From NCBI RefSeq assembly GCF_005502885.1, contig NZ_SCMR01000002.1, positions 186,001 to 250,000 on the forward strand: a stretch of 64,000 nt of DNA. The letters are read 5' to 3'. The notes beneath the pieces were generated by a model. That model saw only the letters and a program-made list of their open reading frames with translations, was not told where the DNA came from and searched no databases. Below are positions 1 through 9,617 of the stretch, one piece after another. Numbering within the stretch: the stretch's first letter is position 1; each line of letters begins with the position of its first letter. The position numbers and the translations under genes were made by a program. This DNA comes from Microbacterium sp. 2FI (GTDB lineage Bacteria; Actinomycetota; Actinomycetes; Actinomycetales; Microbacteriaceae).

Positions 1-264
1 GTGCTGGTGATCGCGCGGCAGGACGAGCAGCGCGTGTATGCGGTCAAGCTCACCTCGCGCTCGCATGACGGCGATCGCGACTTCCTCGCTCTCGGGGAAG
101 GCCCGTGGGACGCGCAGGGGAGACCCTCGTGGGTCGACATCGACCAGGTCTACAGCGTCCACGCAGCAGGCATGAGGCGCGAAGCCGCGGCGCTGGATCT
201 CGATCGCTTCGTCCGCGTCGCCGACGCGCTGCATCGCCGCTACGGGTGGGCCGTCGGCCGGTGA
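1..264 (+). CDS. PemK/MazF-like protein, 3' part only
   Basis: The window opens inside this gene: 87 codons are visible and the reading frame is open at the left edge, so the GTG at base 1 is probably internal. The visible part contains PVLVIAR-like and KLTSRSHD stretches, then GPWDAQGRPSWVDIDQV, which resembles the C-terminal half of PemK/MazF-type proteins of actinobacteria. PemK/MazF toxins are ribosome-dependent or free RNA endonucleases, but many actinobacterial homologues stand alone without an antitoxin and may not be toxins. No antitoxin gene follows; the next feature is a tRNA on the other strand. The assignment rests on pattern memory of a partial protein and is only moderately sure. 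Confidence 0.5.
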   Translation: MLVIARQDEQRVYAVKLTSRSHDGDRDFLALGEGPWDAQGRPSWVDIDQVYSVHAAGMRREAAALDLDRFVRVADALHRRYGWAVGR

Positions 265-300
265 GAAAAGACGAAGCCCCGCACACGGCGGAGCTTGTGG

Positions 301-376
301 TGGTGGGCGATACCGGACTCGAACCGATGACCTCTTCCGTGTGAAGGAAGCGCGCTACCAACTGCGCCAATCGCCC
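301..376 (-). tRNA. tRNA-Val (CAC)
   Basis: On the minus strand a full cloverleaf can be folded: a 7-bp acceptor stem (gggcgat/atcgccc), anticodon stem cttcc/ggaag around the loop TTCACAC (anticodon CAC, valine GUG codons), and a T-loop GGTTCGAGTCC. The CCA end is encoded (bases 301-303). It faces the PemK-like gene and is divergent from the tRNA cluster that follows. Its sequence is close to the tRNA-Val (GAC) at 761. Confidence 0.95.
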
Positions 377-466
377 ATGGCCCTGCGGGGCCGGTTCTCG
401 ATCCTACCGGATGCCGACCCACGCCACGAACCCGGACGGCGAGACACGCGCGGGGCGTGGCTGGTT

Positions 467-494
467 TTGCATGACGCGATCGATCGGCTAAAGT
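467..494 (+). promoter_or_regulatory. Promoter of the tRNA Gly-Cys-Val cluster
   Basis: A -35-like TTGCAT (467-472) and a -10-like TAAAGT (489-494) are separated by 16 bp. They lie in an AT-richer patch about 38 bp before tRNA-Gly. Placement is by eye. Confidence 0.45.
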
Positions 495-532
495 CATTCA
501 AGTGCCCGGGGCGGAAGCCGCGGGAACGAAAT

Positions 533-605
533 GCGGATGTAGCGCAGTTGGTAGCGCACAACCTTGCCAAGGTTGGGGTCGCGAGTTCGAGTCTCGTCAT
601 CCGCT
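533..605 (+). tRNA. tRNA-Gly (GCC)
   Basis: This is a complete 73-nt cloverleaf. The acceptor stem is gcggatg/catccgc, the anticodon stem caacc/ggttg encloses TTGCCAA (anticodon GCC), and the T-loop is GAGTTCGAGTCTC. CCA is not encoded: the discriminator T at 605 is followed by CGA. It is the first of three closely spaced tRNA genes on this strand. Confidence 0.96.
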
Positions 606-661
606 CGAGTGCAGGGGTCTCTCTTCGGAGCGGCCACGGCACGTGGGGTCAAACCACACGC

Positions 662-735
662 GGTGGCGTGGCCGAGCGGCTAGGCACCGGCCTGCAAAGC
701 CGTTTACACGGGTTCGAATCCCGTCGCCACCTCCA
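662..735 (+). tRNA. tRNA-Cys (GCA)
   Basis: The acceptor stem is ggtggcg/cgccacc. The anticodon loop CTGCAAA gives GCA. The T-arm is CGGGTTCGAATCCCG. The molecule is 71 nt before CCA, the usual short length of tRNA-Cys, and CCA is encoded at 733-735. Confidence 0.96.
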
Positions 736-760
736 CTCATCAACTGAAGAGCCCATACGG

Positions 761-835
761 GCGCGATTGGCGCAGCGGTAGCGCGCTTCCCTGACACGGA
801 AGAGGTCACTGGTTCGATCCCAGTATCGCGCACCA
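761..835 (+). tRNA. tRNA-Val (GAC)
   Basis: The acceptor stem is gcgcgat/atcgcgc. The anticodon stem cttcc/ggaag encloses CTGACAC (anticodon GAC, valine). The T-arm is CTGGTTCGATCCCAG and CCA is encoded at 833-835. It is the last tRNA of the cluster and is followed directly by a terminator hairpin. Confidence 0.96.
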
Positions 836-839
836 CCTG

Positions 840-863
840 AAACCCCCGGCCCGCCGGGGGTTT
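840..863 (+). terminator. Intrinsic terminator after the tRNA cluster
   Basis: A near-perfect GC-rich inverted repeat of about 10 bp (AAACCCCCGGC / GCCGGGGGTTT) with a very small loop starts five bases after the last tRNA. It is followed only by a short T run. Confidence 0.75.
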
Positions 864-875
864 CGTCGTCTCCGC

Positions 876-881
876 TACGCT
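876..881 (+). promoter_or_regulatory. -10 element placing a leaderless start at 889
   Basis: TACGCT ends seven bases before the ATG at 889, so a start of transcription at or next to the initiation codon is expected. No Shine-Dalgarno sequence is present. Confidence 0.4.
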
Positions 882-888
882 CGTGGGC

Positions 889-1398
889 ATGTCGAAGCTC
901 GTCCTCACCGTCGTCGGCGACGATCGCGCCGGTCTCGTTCAAGCCCTCGCCGATATCGTGGCCGCGCACGGCGGCAACTGGGAGCGGAGCGAACTGGCAG
1001 AGCTTGCCGGCGCCTTCGCCGGGATCGTCCTCGTCTCGATCCCGGACGAGCGCGCGGCGGAGCTCACCGGCGCCCTCCAGGGCCTCGACGGGCTACTGCA
1101 GATCACCCCCCACGCACCATCGGCGACGGATGCCGACACCGAAGCCGACCGATTCACCTTCACCGTGCTCGGCAACGATCGCCCCGGGATCGTGCGCGAT
1201 GTCACGGCCGCTCTCGTGCGGCACGGTCTGAGCATCGACCGATTCACGAGCGAGACCCGCGATGCTCCGATGGCCGGCGGAACGCTGTTCGAGGCGACCG
1301 TCGTCGCCCGCGTTTCCCCCGACGCCGATGTCGATGCCGCGACCGCCGACCTCGAGCGCCTCGCCGGCGAGATCCAGGTGGATCTCACCGTCGGCTGA
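889..1398 (+). CDS. Double ACT-domain protein (GcvR-like)
   Basis: The 169-aa protein consists of two ACT domains in tandem. The first starts KLVLTVVGDDRAGLVQALAD (about residues 3-80) and the second FTFTVLGNDRPGIVRDVTAAL (about 88-168). This architecture is that of GcvR-type proteins, which control glycine cleavage genes in enterobacteria; in actinobacteria the role and ligand are not established. A GTG six bases upstream is in frame, but the ATG at 889 fits both the domain start and the nearby -10 element. Its 3' end lies three bases from the stop of the convergent hydrolase gene. No catalytic domain is attached. Confidence 0.75.
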   Translation: MSKLVLTVVGDDRAGLVQALADIVAAHGGNWERSELAELAGAFAGIVLVSIPDERAAELTGALQGLDGLLQITPHAPSATDADTEADRFTFTVLGNDRPGIVRDVTAALVRHGLSIDRFTSETRDAPMAGGTLFEATVVARVSPDADVDAATADLERLAGEIQVDLTVG

Positions 1399-1401
1399 AC
1401 C

Positions 1402-2444
1402 TCAGGCGTTCAGCGCGCGGAGGATGCGCGGGAACACGTCGACGTGCGCGCCCCGCCCGAGGAAGACGTCGGCATGACCGTATCCGGGGATCACCTCGAG
1501 CGAGTGCCTTCCCGGCTGGTGCCGCTCGAGGAACGCCATGGTCGCCTGCTGACTCGCCGGCAGGAACGCGTGGTTGTGCGCCCCCGTGATCAGCGTGAAG
1601 CGCGCGTCGGTCTTCGGCGGTGCGGCGGCGTAGCGCGCGGGACGACCTGCTCCGGGCCGGACCGAGACGTACTGCCCGGCTCGGTCGGATGCCGTCAGCT
1701 GCGCGTAGTAGCTCAGCGGCACCTTGCCGAACTCCGTCTGCACCCACTCGTGCGTCGCCTTGTCGAGGTTCGAGTGCAGCCACAGAGCGGGGTGCCCCGA
1801 CCCGAGCGCGAAGCTCGCCATGTTGCAGCCGGGGGCGCGGCACTCGGTGTGCCAGAGCCGTACGGCGTTGCGGGTGACCCGGCGGATCCCCTTCTCGGGT
1901 CCGTCCCCCCATGCGATGTCGACGTAGGACTGCTGCGTCGAGAGGATCGGGCGGATCACCCGCAGCTTCACGCGCGCGAAGGGCCGCACGACGGGATGCA
2001 GCGACACGCCGTTCGCGACGATCGCGTCCACCTCGGGCAGAAGACCCGTGACCGCCGCCATGCTCGTGACCGCCGCGCCCTGGCAGTGCGCCACCACTTT
2101 GATCGGCGAGGACCCCGTCTCGGTCACGATGTGGCGCACGCCGGCGGGGATGTCGAACTGCGCGACGTCGTCGAGCACCCACGGAACCGCGTCGAGGTCC
2201 GTCGACCCGCGCCAGTTCAGCATCCACACGTCCCACCCGTCGAGAAGCAGCGCCTCGACGATCGTGTCGCGGTGGGGCGGACGGAACGACTCGGCGCGCA
2301 TGCCGACGCCGTGGACGAGCATCACCGCACCTTTGGTCGGCTCCGCGTCCTCGCGGCAGACGTGGATGAGCGTGAGCGGCGTGCCGTCGCCCGCGGCGAG
2401 GAAATGCACCTCGTCGCGGCGCCGAGCGCGCATGCCGACGGCGG

Positions 2445-2448
<4 letters not shown>
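1402..2448 (-). CDS. Alpha/beta hydrolase with a Cys nucleophile position
   Basis: This 348-aa protein has an alpha/beta-hydrolase core. The oxyanion region is VMLVHGVGMR, the nucleophile elbow reads VVAHCQGAA, and a late IPGYGHADVFLG carries the likely catalytic His. The elbow has Cys where most hydrolases have Ser, as in PHA-synthase-like lipase boxes (G-x-C-x-G). The usual late Asp motif reads ITGAHNHAFLP, with no clear Asp. Its ATG overlaps the stop of the GMC oxidoreductase by four bases, so the two are co-transcribed. From family knowledge, GMC oxidoreductases fused to a hydrolase domain of this kind exist, and this pair looks like the split form. The substrate is unknown; a lipid or sterol ester is a guess from context. 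The long open frame upstream of the start is antisense-frame noise over the GMC gene. Confidence 0.75.
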
Positions 2449-4835
<2,387 letters not shown>

Positions 4836-5091
4836 AGGCGATCCCTCTCCTCGGGACTCGGCGACACACTCGAAAGAGCCACGGAGGATGCCGGAGATAC
4901 ATGGCCCCCCAGAACCACCCGTCGTGGCTCTCAAACTAGCCAGACTCCGGCCGCACCCGCAATGAGTTTGCGCGGAAGATCGCCGAACGGGATGTACGAA
5001 TCATGGCCGCCCGGCACTCTGTTCACTAGGATGCGGGCAGATCCACTTGCCCTGCCCTCCTGAGAACCCCCGCCGTGTGAGGAGACCCAAG
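4836..5091. promoter_or_regulatory. Divergent promoter region with a 9-bp inverted repeat
   Basis: This 256-bp gap lies between the GMC gene (minus) and the dioxygenase operon (plus) and holds no ORF I believe. AGAGCCACG (4875-4883) and its exact complement CGTGGCTCT (4923-4931) are 39 bp apart, a spacing that could serve a looping or doubly bound regulator. A -10-like TAGGAT (5027-5032) precedes the plus-strand operon without a convincing -35. The ribosome site GAGGAG (5079-5084) decides the GTG start at 5092. No regulator gene is encoded next to it. Confidence 0.45.
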
Positions 5092-6903
5092 GTGTTGAGA
5101 CGCTTCTACGCACGGGTCAATCGGACGAGGCCGTGGCACCGGCTGCCGTTCCTGTTGGGCCTGTTCAATCTCATCGCGCTGCGCGAGGAGCTTCGCGAGG
5201 ACAACCTGGTCGACACCCGCACGCCGGGCGGTGTGCGGACGCCCGGAGTCACGCTCGCCGCCGCCGACGAGGGACAGCGGCGATTCCGCACCCCGGACGG
5301 CTCGTACAACGACCTGAGCGATCCCGACATGGGTCGCGCCGGCACCCGCTTCGCCCGCAACGTCGACCTCGCGCACGCGCGACCGGGAACCGCGGAAGAG
5401 CTCCTCGAGCCCAATCCGCGCGAGATCAGCCGCACCCTCATGCGTCGGGACGCGTTCACCCCGGCCACCTCGTTGAACCTGCTCGCCGCGGCCTGGATCC
5501 AGTTCCAGACCCACGACTGGTTCGCCCACGGCCGTGAGCCCCAGGACGTGCTCGAGGTGCCGGTCGCCACGGAAGACGACTGGTTCGAGAATCCGATGCG
5601 CATCCCGCAGACCCTGCGCGACGGCACGCGAAGCGCAGCCGATGACGCACTGCCGCCGACCTACATCAACAGCCAGTCGCACTGGTGGGACGCATCGGCC
5701 ATCTACGGGATCACACCCGAGCGGCGCGACGCGGTGCGCAGCCACGTCGACGGGAAGCTCGTCGTCAGGGACGGCCACCTGCCGCTGGATCCCCAGACGG
5801 GCGTCGCGCTCACCGGCTTCAGCGAGAACTGGTGGGTCGGGCTCGGCCTCCTCCACACCCTGTTCACCCTCGAGCACAACGCCGTGTGCGACGCACTGAA
5901 GAAGCAGTACCCCGAGATGAGCGACGACGAGCTGTTCGGAACCGCGCAGCTGGTCGTCTCGGCGCTCATCGCCAAGATCCACACCGTCGAGTGGACGCCG
6001 GCGATCATCGCCCACCCGGTGCTGAAGGTCGCCATGCGCGCGAACTGGTGGGGACTCGCGGGGGAGAAGCTGCACCGGAGATTCGGCCGCATCAGCTCGA
6101 GCGAGGTGATCAGCGGCATCCCCGGGTCGACCGTCGACCACCACGGAGCGCCCTACCAGCTCACCGAGGAGTTCGCCGCGGTTTACCGGCTGCATCCGCT
6201 CCTGCCCGACACGCTCGAGGTGCGCTCGCTCGACGACGACGCGCTCATCGACAGCATGGACTTCGCCGAGATCATCCTGCTCAACGCCCACCGGGTGCTC
6301 ACGCAGAGCCCTCGTGTCGCCGACCTCTGGTACTCCTTCGGCGTGCAGCATCCGGGAGCGGTGCAGCTGCACAACTTCCCGCGGTGGATGCAGGATCTCA
6401 CGCTCCCGGACGGCGTGCGCCTCGACCTCGCCGCCCTCGACATCCTCCGCGATCGCGAGCGTGGTGTGCCGCGGTACAACGAGTTCCGCCGGCAGCTGCA
6501 TCTCAAGCCCGCGGAGACCTTCGACGAGCTCACCGACAACCCGGTGTGGGCACGGGAGCTCGAGGAGATGTACGGCGACGTCGAGAAGGTGGATCTGCAG
6601 GTCGGGATGCACGCCGAGACGCCGCCGAAGGGATTCGGCTTCAGCGACACCGCGTTCCGCGTGTTCATCCTGATGGCGTCGCGGCGCCTGAAGAGCGATC
6701 GGTTCATCACCGACTGCTACACCGAGGAGTACTACACGAAGACGGGCCTGGACTGGGTCGCCGACAACGACATGGGCTCGGTGCTGCTGCGTCACTACCC
6801 GCAGCTCGCACCGTCGCTCGCCGGCGTCGAGAACGCCTTCGCCCCCTGGAAGGTCGCCGGTGCGGCGGCCGGACCGACACGTCACTCGAAGGAGGAGCGA
6901 TGA
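5092..6903 (+). CDS. Haem peroxidase/fatty-acid alpha-dioxygenase-like
   Basis: This 603-aa protein belongs to the animal haem-dependent peroxidase superfamily and is nearest to fatty-acid alpha-dioxygenases and cyclooxygenases. The early GSYNDLSDPDMGRAGTRF block is typical of alpha-dioxygenases. The distal haem His is in FQTHDWF (His141). VYRLHPLLPD aligns with the cyclooxygenase YHWHPLLPD, conserving both the radical Tyr (Tyr365) and the proximal haem His (His368). The C-terminal block RDRERGVPRYNEF and a TAFRVFILMASRRL stretch complete the fold. There is no signal peptide. Family knowledge predicts O2 insertion into a fatty acid to give a hydroperoxide, at C2 for alpha-dioxygenases; the actual substrate is unknown. 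The GTG start follows GAGGAG by seven bases. It overlaps the next gene by four bases and heads a five-gene operon. Confidence 0.85.
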   Translation: MLRRFYARVNRTRPWHRLPFLLGLFNLIALREELREDNLVDTRTPGGVRTPGVTLAAADEGQRRFRTPDGSYNDLSDPDMGRAGTRFARNVDLAHARPGTAEELLEPNPREISRTLMRRDAFTPATSLNLLAAAWIQFQTHDWFAHGREPQDVLEVPVATEDDWFENPMRIPQTLRDGTRSAADDALPPTYINSQSHWWDASAIYGITPERRDAVRSHVDGKLVVRDGHLPLDPQTGVALTGFSENWWVGLGLLHTLFTLEHNAVCDALKKQYPEMSDDELFGTAQLVVSALIAKIHTVEWTPAIIAHPVLKVAMRANWWGLAGEKLHRRFGRISSSEVISGIPGSTVDHHGAPYQLTEEFAAVYRLHPLLPDTLEVRSLDDDALIDSMDFAEIILLNAHRVLTQSPRVADLWYSFGVQHPGAVQLHNFPRWMQDLTLPDGVRLDLAALDILRDRERGVPRYNEFRRQLHLKPAETFDELTDNPVWARELEEMYGDVEKVDLQVGMHAETPPKGFGFSDTAFRVFILMASRRLKSDRFITDCYTEEYYTKTGLDWVADNDMGSVLLRHYPQLAPSLAGVENAFAPWKVAGAAAGPTRHSKEER

Positions 6904-7364
6904 CGAACAGCATCGATGACATCGAAACCCGGAAATCCGTCATCCGCGAGTACTGGGCCGCGCTCATGGCGAGCGACATGCCCCGGTTCCGCAAGCTGTT
7001 AGCCCCCGATGCCGTGATCCACTACCCGGGCCAGCACTATCTCTCGGGCGACTATCGCACCAACGACGACATCGTGGGGCTCTACACGCGACTGACGAAG
7101 TTCATCAGCGACGGTGTGTTCGTCGGCGAAGTCCTCGACATCACGACCGGCGACATCTACACGTCTGTCGTCATCCGATACGAGATCCGGATGCCGATCA
7201 AGACCCTCAAGGGGCGTGCGATCGGGCTCTTCATCCTCGAGGACGGGAAGATCAAGGAGTACTGGCTCCACGAGTGGAACCAGCACATGATCAATTGGGT
7301 CTTCCGCTCCTCGCGCTGGTTCGGCTGGCTGATGCCGATCTTCTCGCGAAAGAAGCGGGCCTGA
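6900..7364 (+). CDS. SnoaL/NTF2-like protein
   Basis: The 154-aa protein has the length and pattern of the SnoaL/NTF2-like cone fold: an N-terminal helix (VIREYWAALMASDMPRFRKLL), HYPGQHYLSG, and a strand-rich C-terminal half with LFILEDGKIKEYWLHEWN. Members are polyketide cyclases, ketosteroid isomerases, epoxide hydrolases or non-catalytic binding proteins. It has His and Asp residues in the expected pocket region, but I cannot name the catalytic set. It is translationally coupled to the dioxygenase (ATGA overlap) and lies one base before the P450 start, so a role in converting the intermediate between those two enzymes is a reasonable inference. Confidence 0.7.
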   Translation: MTNSIDDIETRKSVIREYWAALMASDMPRFRKLLAPDAVIHYPGQHYLSGDYRTNDDIVGLYTRLTKFISDGVFVGEVLDITTGDIYTSVVIRYEIRMPIKTLKGRAIGLFILEDGKIKEYWLHEWNQHMINWVFRSSRWFGWLMPIFSRKKRA

Positions 7365-7365
7365 C

Positions 7366-8712
7366 GTGGCACAGCGCACGCAGAAGCCGCTCCCACCGGG
7401 GCGATTCGGGATGCCATGGCTCGGCGAGACCCTCGCGCTGGTCAAGAGCAACCACGGGTTCTACCAGGAGCGCCTCGCGAAGTACGGGCCGATCTTCAAG
7501 ACGAGGCTCTTCGGCAACGACTTCGTGATCTTCTCCGGCCACGAGGCGTTCCACGTGTTCGCGACCGATCCGCGGATCGTCCGCGGCGACGCCGATCCGA
7601 TCTCGGCGGAGCAGATCTTCGTCGACTCCCTCGCGCTGATCGACGGAGCGGAGCATCGCAGCCGCAAGTCCGTGATGCTTCGGGCCGTGGGATTCCGTTC
7701 GGCGATCGCGTCGTATCTGCCCACGATGCAGGCTCTTCTCCAGCGCTCGATCGACCCCTGGCTGGAGAGCGGCCGATGCGACGACATGCGCGCCGATCTG
7801 CAGCGCTTCGCGGCGCGGCTGACCGGAGCCCTGTACACCGGGGATCTCACCGAGGAGCACGCGGCCGAGATGGACCATCACCTCGCCCACATGCGCGATG
7901 CGTTCATGACTCTCCCGTTCCCGATCCCCGGAACGAAATTCGGCAAGGCGATCGCGGGACGCCGGCGCATGGAGCAGATCGTGGAGGAGGCGCTGGACCG
8001 TCACCTCACCGGCGACTATGACGACGTCGTATCGCGCATGATCGCCGCCGCGGCCGACGCGGACGTTCCCGTCACCGACCTGCGCGGTGACATCCGCCAC
8101 CTGATCTTCGCCGGCCAGGGCGGCTACTTCGTTCCGCTGACGCTGACCACCCTGGCGCTGGGGCAGCACCCCGAGATCATGGAACGGGCGCGCGCGGAGG
8201 TCATGGCCATCGCCCCCGCCGGCCCGATCACGATGGAGCAGATCGAGCGCATGGAGTACCTCGAGCAGATCTCCAAAGAGGTGCGACGCTTCTTCGCGAT
8301 GAACTCCGCGACGTTCTTCGGCCGCACGACGGAAGACATCGAGGTCGGCGGTTACCGCATCCCGAAGGGGTGGGGCGCGATGGGCGGCATCCACATCAAC
8401 ATGCGCAATCCCGACGTCTTCCCCGACCCCGACCGCTTCGATCCCGACCGTTTCGAGCCGCAACGCGAAGCCGCACTGCCCGCGGGAAGCTACGTGCCGC
8501 ACGGCGACGGGCAGGCGACGCACCACCGCTGCCCGGGCGAGAACATCGTGACCGTTGCCGTGAAGGTGTACCTGACCCTGCTGCTGCGAGGCGCCGAGTG
8601 GTCGATCCCGAGCGACCAGGACCTCACCCTGACGAACGAGCTCTTCCCGTTGCCCGCAAGCGGGCTGCGCGTCGAGTTCCGCCCGCATGTGGCCGCATCG
8701 GTCGGAAGCTGA
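7366..8712 (+). CDS. Cytochrome P450 with atypical I helix (peroxygenase-like)
   Basis: The 448-aa soluble P450 has an ExxR motif (EVRR, Glu305/Arg308), a PERF-like segment DRFDPDRFEP, and a Cys ligand in HHRCPGE (Cys389). Two features are unusual. The I-helix oxygen-activation motif, normally A/G-G-x-D/E-T, reads AGQGGYF (249-255), so both the acid and the alcohol are glycines. The haem loop before Cys is VPHGDGQATHHRC rather than FGxGxRxC, recalling CYP152 peroxygenases. CYP152 and CYP74 enzymes use peroxide or lipid hydroperoxide without a redox partner, and none is encoded nearby. The GTG start sits one base after the SnoaL stop. I infer a hydroperoxide-using enzyme fed by the upstream dioxygenase. 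Exact CYP family membership needs an alignment. Confidence 0.8.
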   Translation: MAQRTQKPLPPGRFGMPWLGETLALVKSNHGFYQERLAKYGPIFKTRLFGNDFVIFSGHEAFHVFATDPRIVRGDADPISAEQIFVDSLALIDGAEHRSRKSVMLRAVGFRSAIASYLPTMQALLQRSIDPWLESGRCDDMRADLQRFAARLTGALYTGDLTEEHAAEMDHHLAHMRDAFMTLPFPIPGTKFGKAIAGRRRMEQIVEEALDRHLTGDYDDVVSRMIAAAADADVPVTDLRGDIRHLIFAGQGGYFVPLTLTTLALGQHPEIMERARAEVMAIAPAGPITMEQIERMEYLEQISKEVRRFFAMNSATFFGRTTEDIEVGGYRIPKGWGAMGGIHINMRNPDVFPDPDRFDPDRFEPQREAALPAGSYVPHGDGQATHHRCPGENIVTVAVKVYLTLLLRGAEWSIPSDQDLTLTNELFPLPASGLRVEFRPHVAASVGS

Positions 8713-8716
8713 CGTC

Positions 8717-9604
8717 ATGCCGACGACCGAACGGGGTCTGCCCAAGCTCATCCACCTCACGAGGCTCATGCTCTACGGCGACCGCCAGCCGATGGAGAGA
8801 AGCCCCGCCGACGTCGGGCTGGCGTTCGAGGAGGTGTCGTTCTCGTCGACCGACGACATCGCGCTGCGCGGATGGTTCATCCCCGCGGGGACCGACGTCG
8901 GCCCCGTCGTGATGTTCGTCCACGGGTGGCTGTGGACCCGGCTGGGCAACACCGCCGATCGCGTTCCCTTCCACGACGCCGAAGTCGACTTCCTGCCCGC
9001 GACCCGGGCGCTGCACGACGCCGGATTCCACGTGCTGCTGTTCGACCTGTCCAATCACGGCGAGAGCGGGACGCGGCATCCGCTCACCTACGGCCGCTGG
9101 GAGGCGCGCGACGTCATCGGGGCGATCGACTACCTCCGCGGACGACGCGACGTCGACCCGGCGCGCATCAGCGCGGTCGGGACCTCGGCGGGCGCGAACA
9201 CCGTGATGTACGCGATCCCCGATGCCCCACCGGTCAAGGCGTTCCTGGCCGTGCAGCCGACCCGACTCCCGGTGTTCAACCGCCGATTCGCCCGCGAGGT
9301 GCTCGGCCCGCTCGGGCCGATGGAGGCCGGGAGCATGGACCTGCTCTACGTGTTCGCGCGGGCCCCGCTGCCGAGCCGCCACGACCCGGCCGTGCCCGCA
9401 CGCCACCTCGGCGACACGGTCGTGCAGTACGTGCAGGGGACGGGCGACCCCTGGGGCGAGATGGCGATCGTGGAGGAGTTCTCGGCCCTGACCCCGCACT
9501 CTCTCGGCGTGACCAGATTCCCCTCCACGGGTCGATACGAGGGATACCAGTACGTGAGCGCTCGGGTCGACGAGATCGTCGACTTCTTCATCGCCCACGG
9601 CTGA
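8717..9604 (+). CDS. Alpha/beta hydrolase, first of a tandem pair
   Basis: This 295-aa hydrolase has the oxyanion segment MFVHGWLW, a Ser nucleophile elbow GTSAGAN, and an acid-bearing loop QGTGDPWGE. After a short N-terminal lead the fold begins with LRGWFIPAG, as in the dienelactone-hydrolase/peptidase-S9-like group. No signal peptide is visible. The ATG lies four bases after the P450 stop, in an operon, but only a weak ribosome site precedes it. The next gene is a clear paralogue. A late catalytic His is not obvious (the C-terminus reads VSARVDEIVDFFIAHG), so activity is not certain. A role in hydrolysing a lipid product is inferred from context only. Confidence 0.75.
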   Translation: MPTTERGLPKLIHLTRLMLYGDRQPMERSPADVGLAFEEVSFSSTDDIALRGWFIPAGTDVGPVVMFVHGWLWTRLGNTADRVPFHDAEVDFLPATRALHDAGFHVLLFDLSNHGESGTRHPLTYGRWEARDVIGAIDYLRGRRDVDPARISAVGTSAGANTVMYAIPDAPPVKAFLAVQPTRLPVFNRRFAREVLGPLGPMEAGSMDLLYVFARAPLPSRHDPAVPARHLGDTVVQYVQGTGDPWGEMAIVEEFSALTPHSLGVTRFPSTGRYEGYQYVSARVDEIVDFFIAHG

Positions 9605-9617
9605 GCAAAGGACAGCC

